A DNA stretch of 45,228 bases from Actinomadura sp. 7K507 (GCF_004348425.1 NZ_SMKK01000048.1:1-45228); one strand, 5' to 3'; positions 32,421 through 40,599 are shown, counted from the stretch's first letter. The notes: generated by a model from the letters alone, not told the origin. Program-made: numbers and translations.

Positions 32421-33271
32421 CGAGGCCGATGGCGGTCACGCGACCGCGACCGATCACGCGGCCGCTGCGGGCGGCCCCGCCGGGCGCCTGGTACACCGCC
32501 GGGCAGCCGCGTGCCAGGCGGCTGACCCGGGGGACCGAGCTCGCGGCGGCGGTGGCCGTGCAGTTCGCCCTGCTGGCGGTGCTGCGGCCGGGGCTAGTCG
32601 GCGTCGCCGTGGGCGCCGGGTACGCGCTGGCCTCATGGGGCGTTCTCACCGCGGCGTTCGGCCGGCGGCGGACGCTCGGGCCCGCCGATCACGTCACGCT
32701 GGCGCGCGTCGTGCTCACGGGCGGTGTCGCGGCCCTGGTCACGGGGCATCTCATGGGTGACGGACACACGTGGACGCTGGTCGCGCTGGCGTCGGTGGCG
32801 CTCCTCCTGGACGGGGTGGACGGGCAGGTCGCCCGGCGCACCGGGACGGCGTCCAAGCTCGGCGCACGGTTCGACATGGAGGTCGACGCCTTCCTCGTCC
32901 TGGTGCTGAGCGTGCAGGTCGCGTGGTCCGCCGGGGCGTGGGTGCTGGCGATCGGGGCCATGCGGTACGTGTTCGGCGCGGCGGCGTGGGCTGCACCGTG
33001 GCTGCGCGCGGACCTGCGGCCGAGCATCGCGCGCAAGGCCGTCGCGGTGGTGCAGGGCGTGGCGCTGACGGTGGCCGCGGCGGGCGTCGTCCCGTACGCG
33101 GGCGCGCTCGTGGCGGCGGCGCTCGCGCTGCTGGTGTGGTCGTTCGGGCGGGACGTCGCGTGGCTGTTCACGCGGCGGCACGCGCCGGGGAGCCGGGGAA
33201 GCCGGGGGAGTCGGGGGAGGAGCACGGATGGAGCGGGACGCCCGCGCCTTCTGGATCCGGTCGCCCGGTAA
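32417..33271 (+). CDS. CDP-alcohol phosphatidyltransferase family membrane protein
   Basis: The 284-residue integral membrane protein carries the full catalytic signature D-x2-D-G-x2-A-R-x8-G-x3-D-x3-D at LLDGVDGQVARRTG...GARFDMEVD, so it should be active. The family moves a phosphate-linked group from a CDP-activated donor to an alcohol. About six membrane helices follow a basic, Pro-rich N-terminus. The end is a 9-base repeat encoding GSRGSRGSRGR, which also contains the ribosome site of the next gene; the two overlap by 44 bases. Its place in this operon suggests that the pathway product is joined to a lipid or polyol phosphate. The acceptor is unknown. Confidence 0.85.
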   Translation: MTRPMAVTRPRPITRPLRAAPPGAWYTAGQPRARRLTRGTELAAAVAVQFALLAVLRPGLVGVAVGAGYALASWGVLTAAFGRRRTLGPADHVTLARVVLTGGVAALVTGHLMGDGHTWTLVALASVALLLDGVDGQVARRTGTASKLGARFDMEVDAFLVLVLSVQVAWSAGAWVLAIGAMRYVFGAAAWAAPWLRADLRPSIARKAVAVVQGVALTVAAAGVVPYAGALVAAALALLVWSFGRDVAWLFTRRHAPGSRGSRGSRGRSTDGAGRPRLLDPVAR

Positions 33272-34199
33272 GGGGGAGATCCGTGAGCTCACCCTGCCGG
33301 AGCCGGGGCCGGGCGAGGTGCTGGTCCGGACGGTCTGCTCCGGAGTGAGCCGGGGAACGGAGTCGCTGGTGTTCCGCGGCGGCGTCCCCCCGAACCAGCA
33401 CGCGATCATGCGGGCGCCGTTCCAGGACGGGACGTTCCCGGGGCCGGTCAAGTACGGGTACCTGAACGTCGGCGTGGTCGAGCACGGCCCGGCGGAGTTG
33501 CTTGGCCGCACGGTGTTCTGCCTCTACCCGCACCAGACCCGGTACGTCGTCCCGGCGAGCGCGGTCAGCCCCGTCCCGGACGGGGTTCCGCCGGAGCGCG
33601 CCGTCCTCGCCGGAACCGTGGAGACCGCCGTGAACGCGCTGTGGGACGCGGCGCCGCTCGTCGGCGACCGCGTCGCCGTGGTCGGCGCGGGGATGGTCGG
33701 CTGCTCGGTCGCCGGGGTCCTCGCGGGGTTCCCCGGCTGCGACGTCCAGCTGGTCGACACCGACCCGGCACGCGCGGAGGTCGCGCGGGCGCTCGGCGTC
33801 CGGTTCGCGTTCCCCGACGAGGCCGAGGGGGGCTGCGACCTGGTGATCCACGCCAGCGCCACCGAGGCGGGCCTGGCCCGGTCACTGGAACTGCTCGCGC
33901 AGGAGGGGGAGGTCGTGGAGCTGAGCTGGTACGGCGACCGGCGGGTCAGCGTCCCGCTGGGGGAGTTCTTCCATTCGCGGCGGCTGACCGTCCGCGCCAG
34001 CCAGGTCGGGGCCGTGCCGCCGGCCCGCCGGTCGCGGCGCACGTTCGCCGACAGGCTGGCGCTGGCGCTGCGGCTGCTGGCGAGTCCCGGGTACGACGCG
34101 CTGGTCACCGGCGAGAGCGAGTTCGGGGACCTGCCGCGGGTCATGCCGCGCCTCGCGGGCGGTGAACTTCCCGCGCTCTGCCACCGAATCACCTACTGA
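33228..34199 (+). CDS. Zinc-type medium-chain dehydrogenase (MDR), BchC-like
   Basis: The 323-residue protein has the MDR order: a GroES-like domain with the catalytic-zinc Cys in VRTVCSGVSRGTESLVF, then a Rossmann domain (VGAGMVGCSVAGVLAG with VQLVDTDPARAEVARALGV). The SRGTE segment and short size resemble BchC-like and other MDRs of pigment or secondary pathways. It lacks the structural-zinc lobe. ATG 33228 lies inside the end of the preceding gene with a GGGGGAGGAGC site. It likely oxidises or reduces a side-chain hydroxyl/carbonyl of the pathway intermediate, which is inferred from the operon. Confidence 0.82.
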   Translation: MERDARAFWIRSPGKGEIRELTLPEPGPGEVLVRTVCSGVSRGTESLVFRGGVPPNQHAIMRAPFQDGTFPGPVKYGYLNVGVVEHGPAELLGRTVFCLYPHQTRYVVPASAVSPVPDGVPPERAVLAGTVETAVNALWDAAPLVGDRVAVVGAGMVGCSVAGVLAGFPGCDVQLVDTDPARAEVARALGVRFAFPDEAEGGCDLVIHASATEAGLARSLELLAQEGEVVELSWYGDRRVSVPLGEFFHSRRLTVRASQVGAVPPARRSRRTFADRLALALRLLASPGYDALVTGESEFGDLPRVMPRLAGGELPALCHRITY

Positions 34200-34226
34200 C
34201 GAATCCTCGGATTCACCCCGACCCAT

Positions 34227-34637
34227 ATGGAGAGAACCTTGTTCGGCATCACCGTCCGCGACCATGTGATGATCGCCCACAGCTTCCGCGGCGAGGTGTT
34301 CGGCCCGGCGCAGCGGCTGCACGGCGCGACGTACGTGGTGGACGCGACGTTCCGCCGGGCCGACCTGGACCCGGACGGCATCGTCGTCGACATCGGGCTC
34401 GCCACCAGCGAGCTGGGTGAGGTCCTGGGCGCACTGAACTACCGCAACCTGGACGACGAGCCGGATTTCGCCGGGATCAACACCTCGACGGAGTTCCTCG
34501 CCAAGGTCATCGCCGACCGGCTCGCCGACCAGGTCCATGCGGGCGCCCTCGGCGAGAACGCGCGCGGCCTGTCCGGCATAGCGGTGACGCTGCAGGAGTC
34601 GCACGTCGCCTGGGCCAGCTACGAGCGTGCCTTGTGA
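34227..34637 (+). CDS. 6-pyruvoyltetrahydropterin synthase/QueD homologue lacking the catalytic triad
   Basis: The 136-residue protein has the T-fold pattern of PTPS/QueD, with [35 protein letters not shown] and the substrate-anchoring Glu124 in LQESHVAW. Key residues are replaced: the C-x3-H-G-H motif reads A28-QRL-H32-G-A34, and the LDH motif reads L-N71-Y72. Catalytic Cys, Asp and His and at least one zinc ligand are therefore gone, although pterin anchoring is kept. This matches the recalled description of SCO6650 of S. coelicolor, a hexamer without zinc or PTPS activity. A TTG at 34239 behind GGAGAG could be the true start. It overlaps the glycosyltransferase by 4 bases. Confidence 0.84.
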   Translation: MERTLFGITVRDHVMIAHSFRGEVFGPAQRLHGATYVVDATFRRADLDPDGIVVDIGLATSELGEVLGALNYRNLDDEPDFAGINTSTEFLAKVIADRLADQVHAGALGENARGLSGIAVTLQESHVAWASYERAL

Positions 34638-35752
34638 ACATGCACGAGGTGAACGAGCACGAGGTGAGAGGGCACGGGGTGCGAGGGCACGAGATCTGCT
34701 TCGTCGTCCCGGGCGACATCGACGACGCCGACGTGCCGAGCGGCGGCAACCGCTACGACCGGCGGCTGCGCGAGGCGCTGGAGGCGTCGGGGCGCACCGT
34801 CCGGGAGCTGGCGATGCCGGGTGCCTGGCCGCGTCCCGGCGACGCCGCCCGCAGGGGCCTCGCCCGGTCGCTCGCCGCGCTGCCCGGCGGGACGGTCGTC
34901 CTGCTGGACGGCCTGGTCGCGTGCGGCGTCCCCGAGATCATCGTCCCGGAGGCGGAGCGGCTGAAACTCGCCGTCCTCGTCCACCTGCCGCTGGCGGACG
35001 AACCAGGGCAGGCCGACCTCGACGCGGGCGAGCGCAAGGTGCTGGAGGCCGCCGGGGCCGTCGTGGCGACGAGCCCGTGGGCGAAGGAGCACCTCATCTC
35101 CCACCACGGCCTCGAACCGTCCCGCGTCCACGCCGTCACCCCGGGGACCGACCCCGCGTCGCTGGCGTCCGGCACCGACGGGGCGACCGGCCTGCTGTCG
35201 GTGGCGTCCGTGACACCGCGCAAGGGCCACGACGTCCTCGTCGAGGCCCTCGCCACCGTCGCGCACCTGCCGTGGCGGTGCGAGTTCGCCGGCCCGCTGA
35301 GCCGCGACCCCGAGTACGTGGCGCGCCTGCACCGCCTGATCGGCCGGCACCGCCTCGGCGACCGCGTCCACCTGGAGGGACCGCTGGCCGGCAAGCGGCT
35401 CGACGACGCCTACGCCGCCGCCGACCTCCTCGTCCTCGCGTCCCGCGCCGAAACGTACGGGATGGTCGTGACCGAGGCCCTGGCGCGCGGCATCCCGGTC
35501 CTCGCGACGTCGGTGGACGGCGTCCCCGACACGCTGGGCTGGGATCCGTCGGGCGCCGTCCCGGGGCTCCTCGTCCCGCCGGACGACCCCGCCGCGATGG
35601 GCGGCGCGCTGCGCCGCTGGCTCGTGGAACCCGAACTGCGGAGCCGGCTGCGCGCCGCCGCCCGGCTCCGCCGCGGAATGCTGCCCGGCTGGGACGACAC
35701 CGCCCGCCGCATGGCCCTCGTCCTGTCCCGCCTGCGCAGGGAGAACCGATGA
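34634..35752 (+). CDS. GT4 family glycosyltransferase
   Basis: The 372-residue protein has the GT-B fold of family 4 glycosyltransferases: N-terminal domain from [11 protein letters not shown], the TPGTD linker, then [18 protein letters not shown] and the donor-binding E-x7-E motif in [12 protein letters not shown]. It would move a sugar from a nucleotide donor to a pathway intermediate. GTG 34634 overlaps the preceding stop (GTGA); ATG at 34640 is also possible. The first 17 codons are imperfect repeats of (G/E)HEV-type units and look like a slippage extension rather than fold. It is coupled to the methyltransferase through ATGA. Confidence 0.87.
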   Translation: MNMHEVNEHEVRGHGVRGHEICFVVPGDIDDADVPSGGNRYDRRLREALEASGRTVRELAMPGAWPRPGDAARRGLARSLAALPGGTVVLLDGLVACGVPEIIVPEAERLKLAVLVHLPLADEPGQADLDAGERKVLEAAGAVVATSPWAKEHLISHHGLEPSRVHAVTPGTDPASLASGTDGATGLLSVASVTPRKGHDVLVEALATVAHLPWRCEFAGPLSRDPEYVARLHRLIGRHRLGDRVHLEGPLAGKRLDDAYAAADLLVLASRAETYGMVVTEALARGIPVLATSVDGVPDTLGWDPSGAVPGLLVPPDDPAAMGGALRRWLVEPELRSRLRAAARLRRGMLPGWDDTARRMALVLSRLRRENR

Positions 35753-36558
35753 ATGCCGATTCGCCGTCCTTCGAACCCTCGTGGCTGGCGCTGCGGGAGA
35801 GCGCCGACGCCACCGCCCGCGCCTCGGAGCTGCTCGCCCCGCTGCGGGACGCGCTCGCGCCGGACGAGCCGCTGGTCGTCTGGGACCTCGGCTGCGGAAC
35901 CGGCTCCCTGGGGCGCTGGCTGTCGGGGCGGCTGCGCGGACCGCAGCACTGGATCCTGCACGACCGCGATCCCGAGCTGCTCGACCTGGCCCGCAAGAAC
36001 GCCTACGTCACCGCGGACGGGCTGCCCGCGACGATCGAGACCCGCGCGGGCGACCTCGAATCGCTGCGCGCCTCCGACCTGGTCGGCGCGTCGCTGGTCA
36101 CCGCGTCCGCGCTGCTGGACGTCCTGACCGCCGCCGAGGTCGAGGCCATCGCCGCCGCGGCGGGCTGCCCGGCGCTGCTGACCCTGTCGGTCGTCGGGCG
36201 GGTCCGGCTCTCCCCGCCCGATCCGTTCGACGCCGACGTCGCCGCCGCGTTCGACGCCCACCAGCGCCGCGACGGCCGCCTCGGACCGGACGCCGTCGCC
36301 GCCGCGACGGCGGCGTTCGGGCGCCGCGGCGCCTCGGTCCGGACGCGGCCGAGCCCGTGGCGGCTCGGCCCCGGCCAGGCCGCGCTGACCGCCGAGTGGC
36401 TGCGCGGCTGGGTCGCCGCCGCCGTCGAGCAGCGTCCCGGCCTGGGCCCGGCCGCGGACGGCTACCTGCGCAGGCGCCTCGACGAGTGCGCCGCCGGCGG
36501 GCTCACCGTCGAGGTCCACCACGTCGACCTTCTCGCGCTGCCCGGGGGGTCCGCGTGA
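35749..36558 (+). CDS. SAM-dependent methyltransferase
   Basis: This 269-residue protein has the class I Rossmann methyltransferase motif VVWDLGCGTGSLGRWL and an acidic end-of-strand-2 residue in ILHDRDPELLDLA; post-I and motif IV (GASLVTASALLDVLT) follow. The N-terminal SWLALRESADATARA resembles small-molecule methyltransferases of secondary pathways. AGGGAGAACCG precedes ATG 35749 and both ends overlap neighbours by 4 bases. The acceptor atom cannot be told. Confidence 0.86.
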   Translation: MNADSPSFEPSWLALRESADATARASELLAPLRDALAPDEPLVVWDLGCGTGSLGRWLSGRLRGPQHWILHDRDPELLDLARKNAYVTADGLPATIETRAGDLESLRASDLVGASLVTASALLDVLTAAEVEAIAAAAGCPALLTLSVVGRVRLSPPDPFDADVAAAFDAHQRRDGRLGPDAVAAATAAFGRRGASVRTRPSPWRLGPGQAALTAEWLRGWVAAAVEQRPGLGPAADGYLRRRLDECAAGGLTVEVHHVDLLALPGGSA

Positions 36559-37511
36559 CGAAGTCCTGGGCGCGGAAGCTCTGGCCCCGGCTGCGGCTGC
36601 TCATCGGGCTGGGCATCCTCGCCGGGCTCCTGTGGTGGCACAGCACGGACGCGTTCGTGGACGCGCTCCAGGCCATCGACGCGCGGTCCCTCCTCATCGC
36701 GCTCGCCATCGGCCTGGCGACCACCGTGCTCAGCGCGGCCCGGTGGTGCCTGGTCGCCCGGCGCCTCGGCCTGGAGCTGCCCATGGCGGGGGCCGTCTCC
36801 GACTACTACCGGGCCCAGTTCCTGAACGCGGTACTGCCGGCGGGGGTGCTCGGGGACGTTCACCGCGCGGTGAGCCACGGCCATCGGTCCGGTGACGTCG
36901 CCCGCGGCGTGAAGGCGGTGTTCCTCGAACGGGTGGCGGGGCAGGTCGTCCCGGTCATCGTGGGCGTAGCCGTCCTGCTCACGCAGCCCGCCGTGCTGTC
37001 GGCCATGGCGCCGGTCATGGCCCCGGCGCTGGTCGTGATCGCGGTCCTGCTGAGCGTGCTGCTCGTCCTGGCCCGCTGGCGTCACCGCGCCCTGGCGGGC
37101 ATGTTCGCCGGCACGCGCGCCGTCCTGGACGTCTGGCCCGCCATCGTGGGCCTGTCCGTCGCCGCTCTGGCCGGGCACCTCGTCCTGTTCGTCGTCGCCG
37201 CCCGCCTCGCCGGCGCGGCGGCGCCGCTCGTCACCCTGGTGCCGCTGCTGCTGCTCGCGCTCCTGGTGATGGTGCTGCCGGTGAACGTCGGCGGCTGGGG
37301 GCCCCGCGAGGCCGTCCTCGCCGTCGCGTTCGGCGCCGCCGGGCTCGGGTCAGCGCAAGGTCTGACCGTCTCCGTCGTTTACGGGGTGCTCGCGTTCGTG
37401 GCGTGCCTGCCCGGTGCCGTGACCCTGCTGCTGAAGCGCGGCGAGGCAGTCCCCGAAAGCCGCGACCAGGCTCCGCAGAGCGTCCCGGCCCTTGCCGGCG
37501 TCGGCCAGTGA
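36555..37511 (+). CDS. Flippase-like membrane protein (LPG synthase TM/UPF0104 family)
   Basis: The 318-residue protein has about eight hydrophobic helices and matches the UPF0104/lysylphosphatidylglycerol synthase membrane domain: LSAARWCLVARRLGL near helix 3, YYRAQFLNAVLPAGVLGDVHRAV and the late LPVNVGGWGPREAVLA motif. Family members are thought to flip lipid-linked molecules or lipids, though few are tested. GTG 36555 overlaps the methyltransferase stop (GTGA). Its last 162 bases overlap the converging creatininase gene. In this operon it probably exports or flips the finished product. Confidence 0.84.
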   Translation: MTKSWARKLWPRLRLLIGLGILAGLLWWHSTDAFVDALQAIDARSLLIALAIGLATTVLSAARWCLVARRLGLELPMAGAVSDYYRAQFLNAVLPAGVLGDVHRAVSHGHRSGDVARGVKAVFLERVAGQVVPVIVGVAVLLTQPAVLSAMAPVMAPALVVIAVLLSVLLVLARWRHRALAGMFAGTRAVLDVWPAIVGLSVAALAGHLVLFVVAARLAGAAAPLVTLVPLLLLALLVMVLPVNVGGWGPREAVLAVAFGAAGLGSAQGLTVSVVYGVLAFVACLPGAVTLLLKRGEAVPESRDQAPQSVPALAGVGQ

Positions 37512-38111
37512 CGGCCGGCCGATGACCCCCGACGCGGTGTAGGGGGCCATCCCGGCGGTCAGCAGGTGCCGCCGGTCATCGGCCAGATGGTCGGCGGTCT
37601 CGTACCCGCTCCGCACGAGTTCCGGGTGCGCGTGCAGCAGGATCGACGTCTCCAGCTCGCCGGCGTGCATGTCGCGGTCGTTCGACGTCTGGACGCCCGC
37701 CGCGATCCGCGCCTCGGCCCATTCGTCCGGGCCGGGGAACAGCGCCATGTCGCCGTGCGCCTCCTGGACGACGTTGCCCAGCACGTAGTTCCCCCCGTGC
37801 CCGTTCACCAGGACCAGCTTCGGCACGCCTGACCTGCGCAGCGAATCGGCGACGTCCCGCACCACCGCGTGCAGGGTCGCCGCCGAGATGCTCACCGTCC
37901 CCGGCCAGGCCGCGTGCTCATGCGAGCACGAGATCGTCACTGGCGGGAGCGTCCGCACCGGATGGGTCTTCGCGATCTCCCGCGCGATCGTGCAGGCGAT
38001 CACCGTGTCCGTCGCAAGCGGCAGGAAGGGGCCGTGCTGCTCGTGGCTCCCGACCGGCAGGACCGCCACCGGGACGTCCGGTTCCTCGGAGCTCGTGTGC
38101 GTCGGCAGCAT
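37350..38111 (-). CDS. Creatininase-family amidohydrolase (MftE/ArfB-like)
   Basis: The 253-residue metal-dependent hydrolase shows the family motifs: LPVGSHEQHGPFLPLATDT with the first Glu, His and Asp ligands, VLVNGHGGN, and RDMHAGELETS. The family includes creatininase, MftE and the archaeal FAPy deformylase ArfB. Because the neighbouring GTP cyclohydrolase II variant is predicted to make FAPy, a deformylase role is an attractive inference. ATG 38111 is chosen because homologues start close to LPVGS and a GGTGGGG site precedes it. It overlaps the flippase gene end by 162 bases (convergent) and the PAP2 gene by 194 bases (same strand, another frame). Confidence 0.83.
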   Translation of the reverse strand: MLPTHTSSEEPDVPVAVLPVGSHEQHGPFLPLATDTVIACTIAREIAKTHPVRTLPPVTISCSHEHAAWPGTVSISAATLHAVVRDVADSLRRSGVPKLVLVNGHGGNYVLGNVVQEAHGDMALFPGPDEWAEARIAAGVQTSNDRDMHAGELETSILLHAHPELVRSGYETADHLADDRRHLLTAGMAPYTASGVIGRPSLADAGKGRDALRSLVAAFGDCLAALQQQGHGTGQARHEREHPVNDGDGQTLR

Positions 38112-38841
38112 GGACCCCACCCTGCCGTACCTGACGCTGCCGTACGCGCTCGAAGACCGAAACCAGCGCCATCGCACCGGCCAGCAGGGCGGCCGCGACG
38201 AGACCGTCCGTCCAGAAGTGGTTCGCGGTCACGACCACCACGAACACCGTGACCGGCGCGTGCATGGCGATGACCCACCGCCACCGGCTCCGCGACACCC
38301 GCACCACCGCGACGGCGACGAGGACCGCCCACCCGACGTGCAGCGACGGCATCGCCGCGTACTGGTTGGCGATCCCGTCCGCCCCCGGCGCCGGGTAGGC
38401 CGACGGCCCGACGCTCATCATCGTGTCCACCGCGCCGATCCCGGCCAGCCGTGGCGGCGCCAGGGGGAACAGCATGTGCACGAGCAGGCCCGCCCCCGTC
38501 AGCACCACCAGCTCGTTCCTCACCCGGCCGTAGGACGACCGATGCCGCAGATAGAGCCAGACCAGCAGCAACGCCGTCCCGGGAAAGTGCATGCCCACGT
38601 AATACACGTTCGCCAGGAAGGCCGTGTGGTCCCATCCGAGCGCCCACTGCTGGAAATCCACCTCGCTCGGCAGCCACGACCGCTGGAACTCCCACAGCCA
38701 CGCCGCGTTGCTCATCGCCTCGCCGGGGCCGTGCTCGAACAGCGCCCGCCCCCACTTGTAGAAGGCGAACAGGATCACCAGTAGCCCTGCCTCGGTGGCA
38801 AGCGGCCGCATCCGGCCTCGCATCGCTACGGTGCTCGCCAT
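37918..38841 (-). CDS. PAP2-superfamily membrane phosphatase/transferase (Aur1/Ipt1-like PAP2_3)
   Basis: The protein has several membrane helices and the two PAP2 motifs MPSLHVGW and ANHFWTDGLVAA, whose His and Asp residues form the active site. This version (PAP2_3) includes inositol phosphorylceramide synthase-like enzymes, so it could release or transfer a phosphate group from a lipid carrier. ATG 38841 has a GGGGAGG site. The recognisable domain ends near residue 245. The last ~65 residues are Gly/Arg-rich and are read in another frame through the start of the creatininase gene, so the natural stop may have been lost or the overlap is real. Confidence 0.78.
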   Translation of the reverse strand: MASTVAMRGRMRPLATEAGLLVILFAFYKWGRALFEHGPGEAMSNAAWLWEFQRSWLPSEVDFQQWALGWDHTAFLANVYYVGMHFPGTALLLVWLYLRHRSSYGRVRNELVVLTGAGLLVHMLFPLAPPRLAGIGAVDTMMSVGPSAYPAPGADGIANQYAAMPSLHVGWAVLVAVAVVRVSRSRWRWVIAMHAPVTVFVVVVTANHFWTDGLVAAALLAGAMALVSVFERVRQRQVRQGGVHAADAHELRGTGRPGGGPAGREPRAARPLPAACDGHGDRLHDRAGDREDPSGADAPASDDLVLA

Positions 38842-38992
38842 CGGTCGTCCTCCCCGTGCCGGTCGTCTGCGTCTCATCACAACCTTCGCGTCCGACACTT
38901 TCCGGGGCACTGGTCCCAGCATCCCGATCAGCGGAAGGCAGCCCCCTGGGCGAGGGTGGAGATAACCCCACCCTTCCCGTAGATTCCATGGC

Positions 38993-39556
38993 GTGATCAC
39001 CGGTGACTGGCTCAATCCTCCCGCGGCCGCCGAGCACGACGGTTCCGACCTGCTCGTCACCGCGGCGAAGGGCAGCGACTTCTGGCGGACGACGTCCTAC
39101 GGCTACAACCGCAACGGCGGCCACGCTCTGCTGTCGCCACTCGGCCCCGAGGCCGCCATCGAGGTCTCTTTCGTCGCCGACTACGACCACCAGTTCGACC
39201 AGGCGGGCCTCCTGCTCTACCTGGACGAGACCACCTGGATCAAGGCGGGCGCCGAGTACTGCGACGGCGAACTGCAGCTGGGCGCGGTCGTCACCCATGG
39301 CGTGTCCGACTGGTCGTCGGCGCCCGTCGCCTGGGTTGGGCGTGAAGTCACCGTCCGGGCGAGCCGCAGCGGCGACGCCGTGACCGTCCGTGCCCGCGCC
39401 GGCGACGATCCCTGGCGGATGATCCGCCTGGCGCCCTTCCCGGTGGACGTCCCCGCGACGGCCGGCCCCTACTGCTGCGCCCCGGAGCGCGACGGCCTGA
39501 CCGTCCGCTTCACCCGCGTCTCCCTCGGCGCCCCGGACGAGGCCCTCCACGCCTAG
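38993..39556 (+). CDS. DUF1349 family protein
   Basis: The 187-residue protein matches DUF1349, a beta-sandwich family related to lectin-like domains: FWRTTSYGYNRNGGHALLSPLGPEAAIEVSFVADYDHQFDQAGLLLYLDETTWIKAGAEY, followed by WRMIRLAPFP. The central D-Q-A-G-L-L segment is characteristic. The yeast-related name 'regulation of enolase' is not informative here. GTG 38993 is preceded by TAGATT seven bases upstream and has no ribosome site, suggesting a leaderless mRNA. It is divergent from the PAP2 gene across 151 bases. Function unknown. Confidence 0.8.
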   Translation: MITGDWLNPPAAAEHDGSDLLVTAAKGSDFWRTTSYGYNRNGGHALLSPLGPEAAIEVSFVADYDHQFDQAGLLLYLDETTWIKAGAEYCDGELQLGAVVTHGVSDWSSAPVAWVGREVTVRASRSGDAVTVRARAGDDPWRMIRLAPFPVDVPATAGPYCCAPERDGLTVRFTRVSLGAPDEALHA

Positions 39557-39627
39557 GCGCTGTACCTGAGCACTTACTTGGTAGTACTCTCTCCGCGCCG
39601 GATCGGACGGGCGGAGAGGGGCGGCGG

Positions 39628-40599
39628 ATGCCGATCACACCGACGGTGGAGGAGCGCCCGGGATGCGGCCGGCCCGCCCGGACGGCGGCGCGGGTGGCCC
39701 GGCGGTTCGTGCGGCCGGTCGTCGAGCGGCTGCCCTGGACCCCGTTCACGCTGCGCTTCGCCCCGCTGCTCGACCTCGGCGCGGCCCTCCTGCCGCCGCC
39801 GCGAGGTACCAGGGTCACCAAGGTGCGGGGGCTCGGCTGCGGCGCCGAATGGGTCCGCGGCCGCGGCGTGCCCGCGGACTCGCGCAAGGTGGTCCTCTAC
39901 TTCCACGGCGGCGGATTCGTCGCCTGCGGGCTGCGCACCCACCGGCGGATGATCGCCCGCATCTCCCAGGCAGCGGGCATGCCGGTGCTGTCGGTCGCCT
40001 ACCGCATGCAACCCAAGGTGACGATCCAGGAGTCCATCGCCGACTGCGTGGACGCCTACCGCTGGCTGCTCGACCAGGGCCACGACGCGGACGGCGTCGT
40101 GGTCGGCGGCGACTCGGCGGGCGGCTACCTCGCCTTCATGGCGCCGCTGTACGCGCTCCGCGACGGACTGCCCCGCCCAGCGGGCATCGCCGCCCTGTCG
40201 CCCTTCACCGATCTGGACATCGACGTCAAGATCGCGCACGCCAACGCCGCGCTCGACCCGTTCATCCCGGCGCCGCGCATGTGGGACATGGTCCGCACCT
40301 GCTTCCCGGACGCCGAGTACACCGACCCGTGGCTGAGCCCCGTCCACGCCGACCTCGGGGCCCTGCCGCCCACGCTCATCCAGGCCGGCTCGATCGAGGT
40401 GATCCGCGCCGACGCCGAGCTGATGGCCGAACGGCTCGGAGCCGCGGACGTGCCCTGCACGCTGCAGATCTGGGAAGGGCAGATGCACGTCTTCCAGGTC
40501 TTCGCCGACGTCTCCCGCGAGGGCCTGGTCGCGATCGCCGAGATCGGCGCCTTCGCCCGCCGCGTCACCGAGGCGCGGGCCCGCGAGGAGGCCGCCTAG
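39628..40599 (+). CDS. Alpha/beta-hydrolase, HSL-type esterase/lipase
   Basis: The 323-residue enzyme has the hormone-sensitive-lipase family signature: oxyanion motif YFHGGGF, nucleophile Ser in GDSAGGYLAF, the acidic residue in the GSIEVIRADAELM region, and the catalytic His in GQMHVFQ. It splits esters of short- or medium-chain acids; no signal peptide is evident. A G-rich ribosome site (AGAGGGGCGG) precedes ATG. Its stop overlaps the converging TetR gene by 4 bases. The 71-base upstream region contains AT-rich ACTTACTTGGTAGTACT, a possible operator. Confidence 0.88.
   Translation: MPITPTVEERPGCGRPARTAARVARRFVRPVVERLPWTPFTLRFAPLLDLGAALLPPPRGTRVTKVRGLGCGAEWVRGRGVPADSRKVVLYFHGGGFVACGLRTHRRMIARISQAAGMPVLSVAYRMQPKVTIQESIADCVDAYRWLLDQGHDADGVVVGGDSAGGYLAFMAPLYALRDGLPRPAGIAALSPFTDLDIDVKIAHANAALDPFIPAPRMWDMVRTCFPDAEYTDPWLSPVHADLGALPPTLIQAGSIEVIRADAELMAERLGAADVPCTLQIWEGQMHVFQVFADVSREGLVAIAEIGAFARRVTEARAREEAA

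Noticed and set aside
34227..34637. Queuosine (QueD) biosynthesis gene
   Set aside because: Catalytic Cys, Asp, His and a zinc ligand are replaced, and queC/queE genes are absent.
37350..38111. Mycofactocin creatininase MftE
   Set aside because: No mftA-D or mftF genes are nearby, although family similarity is real.
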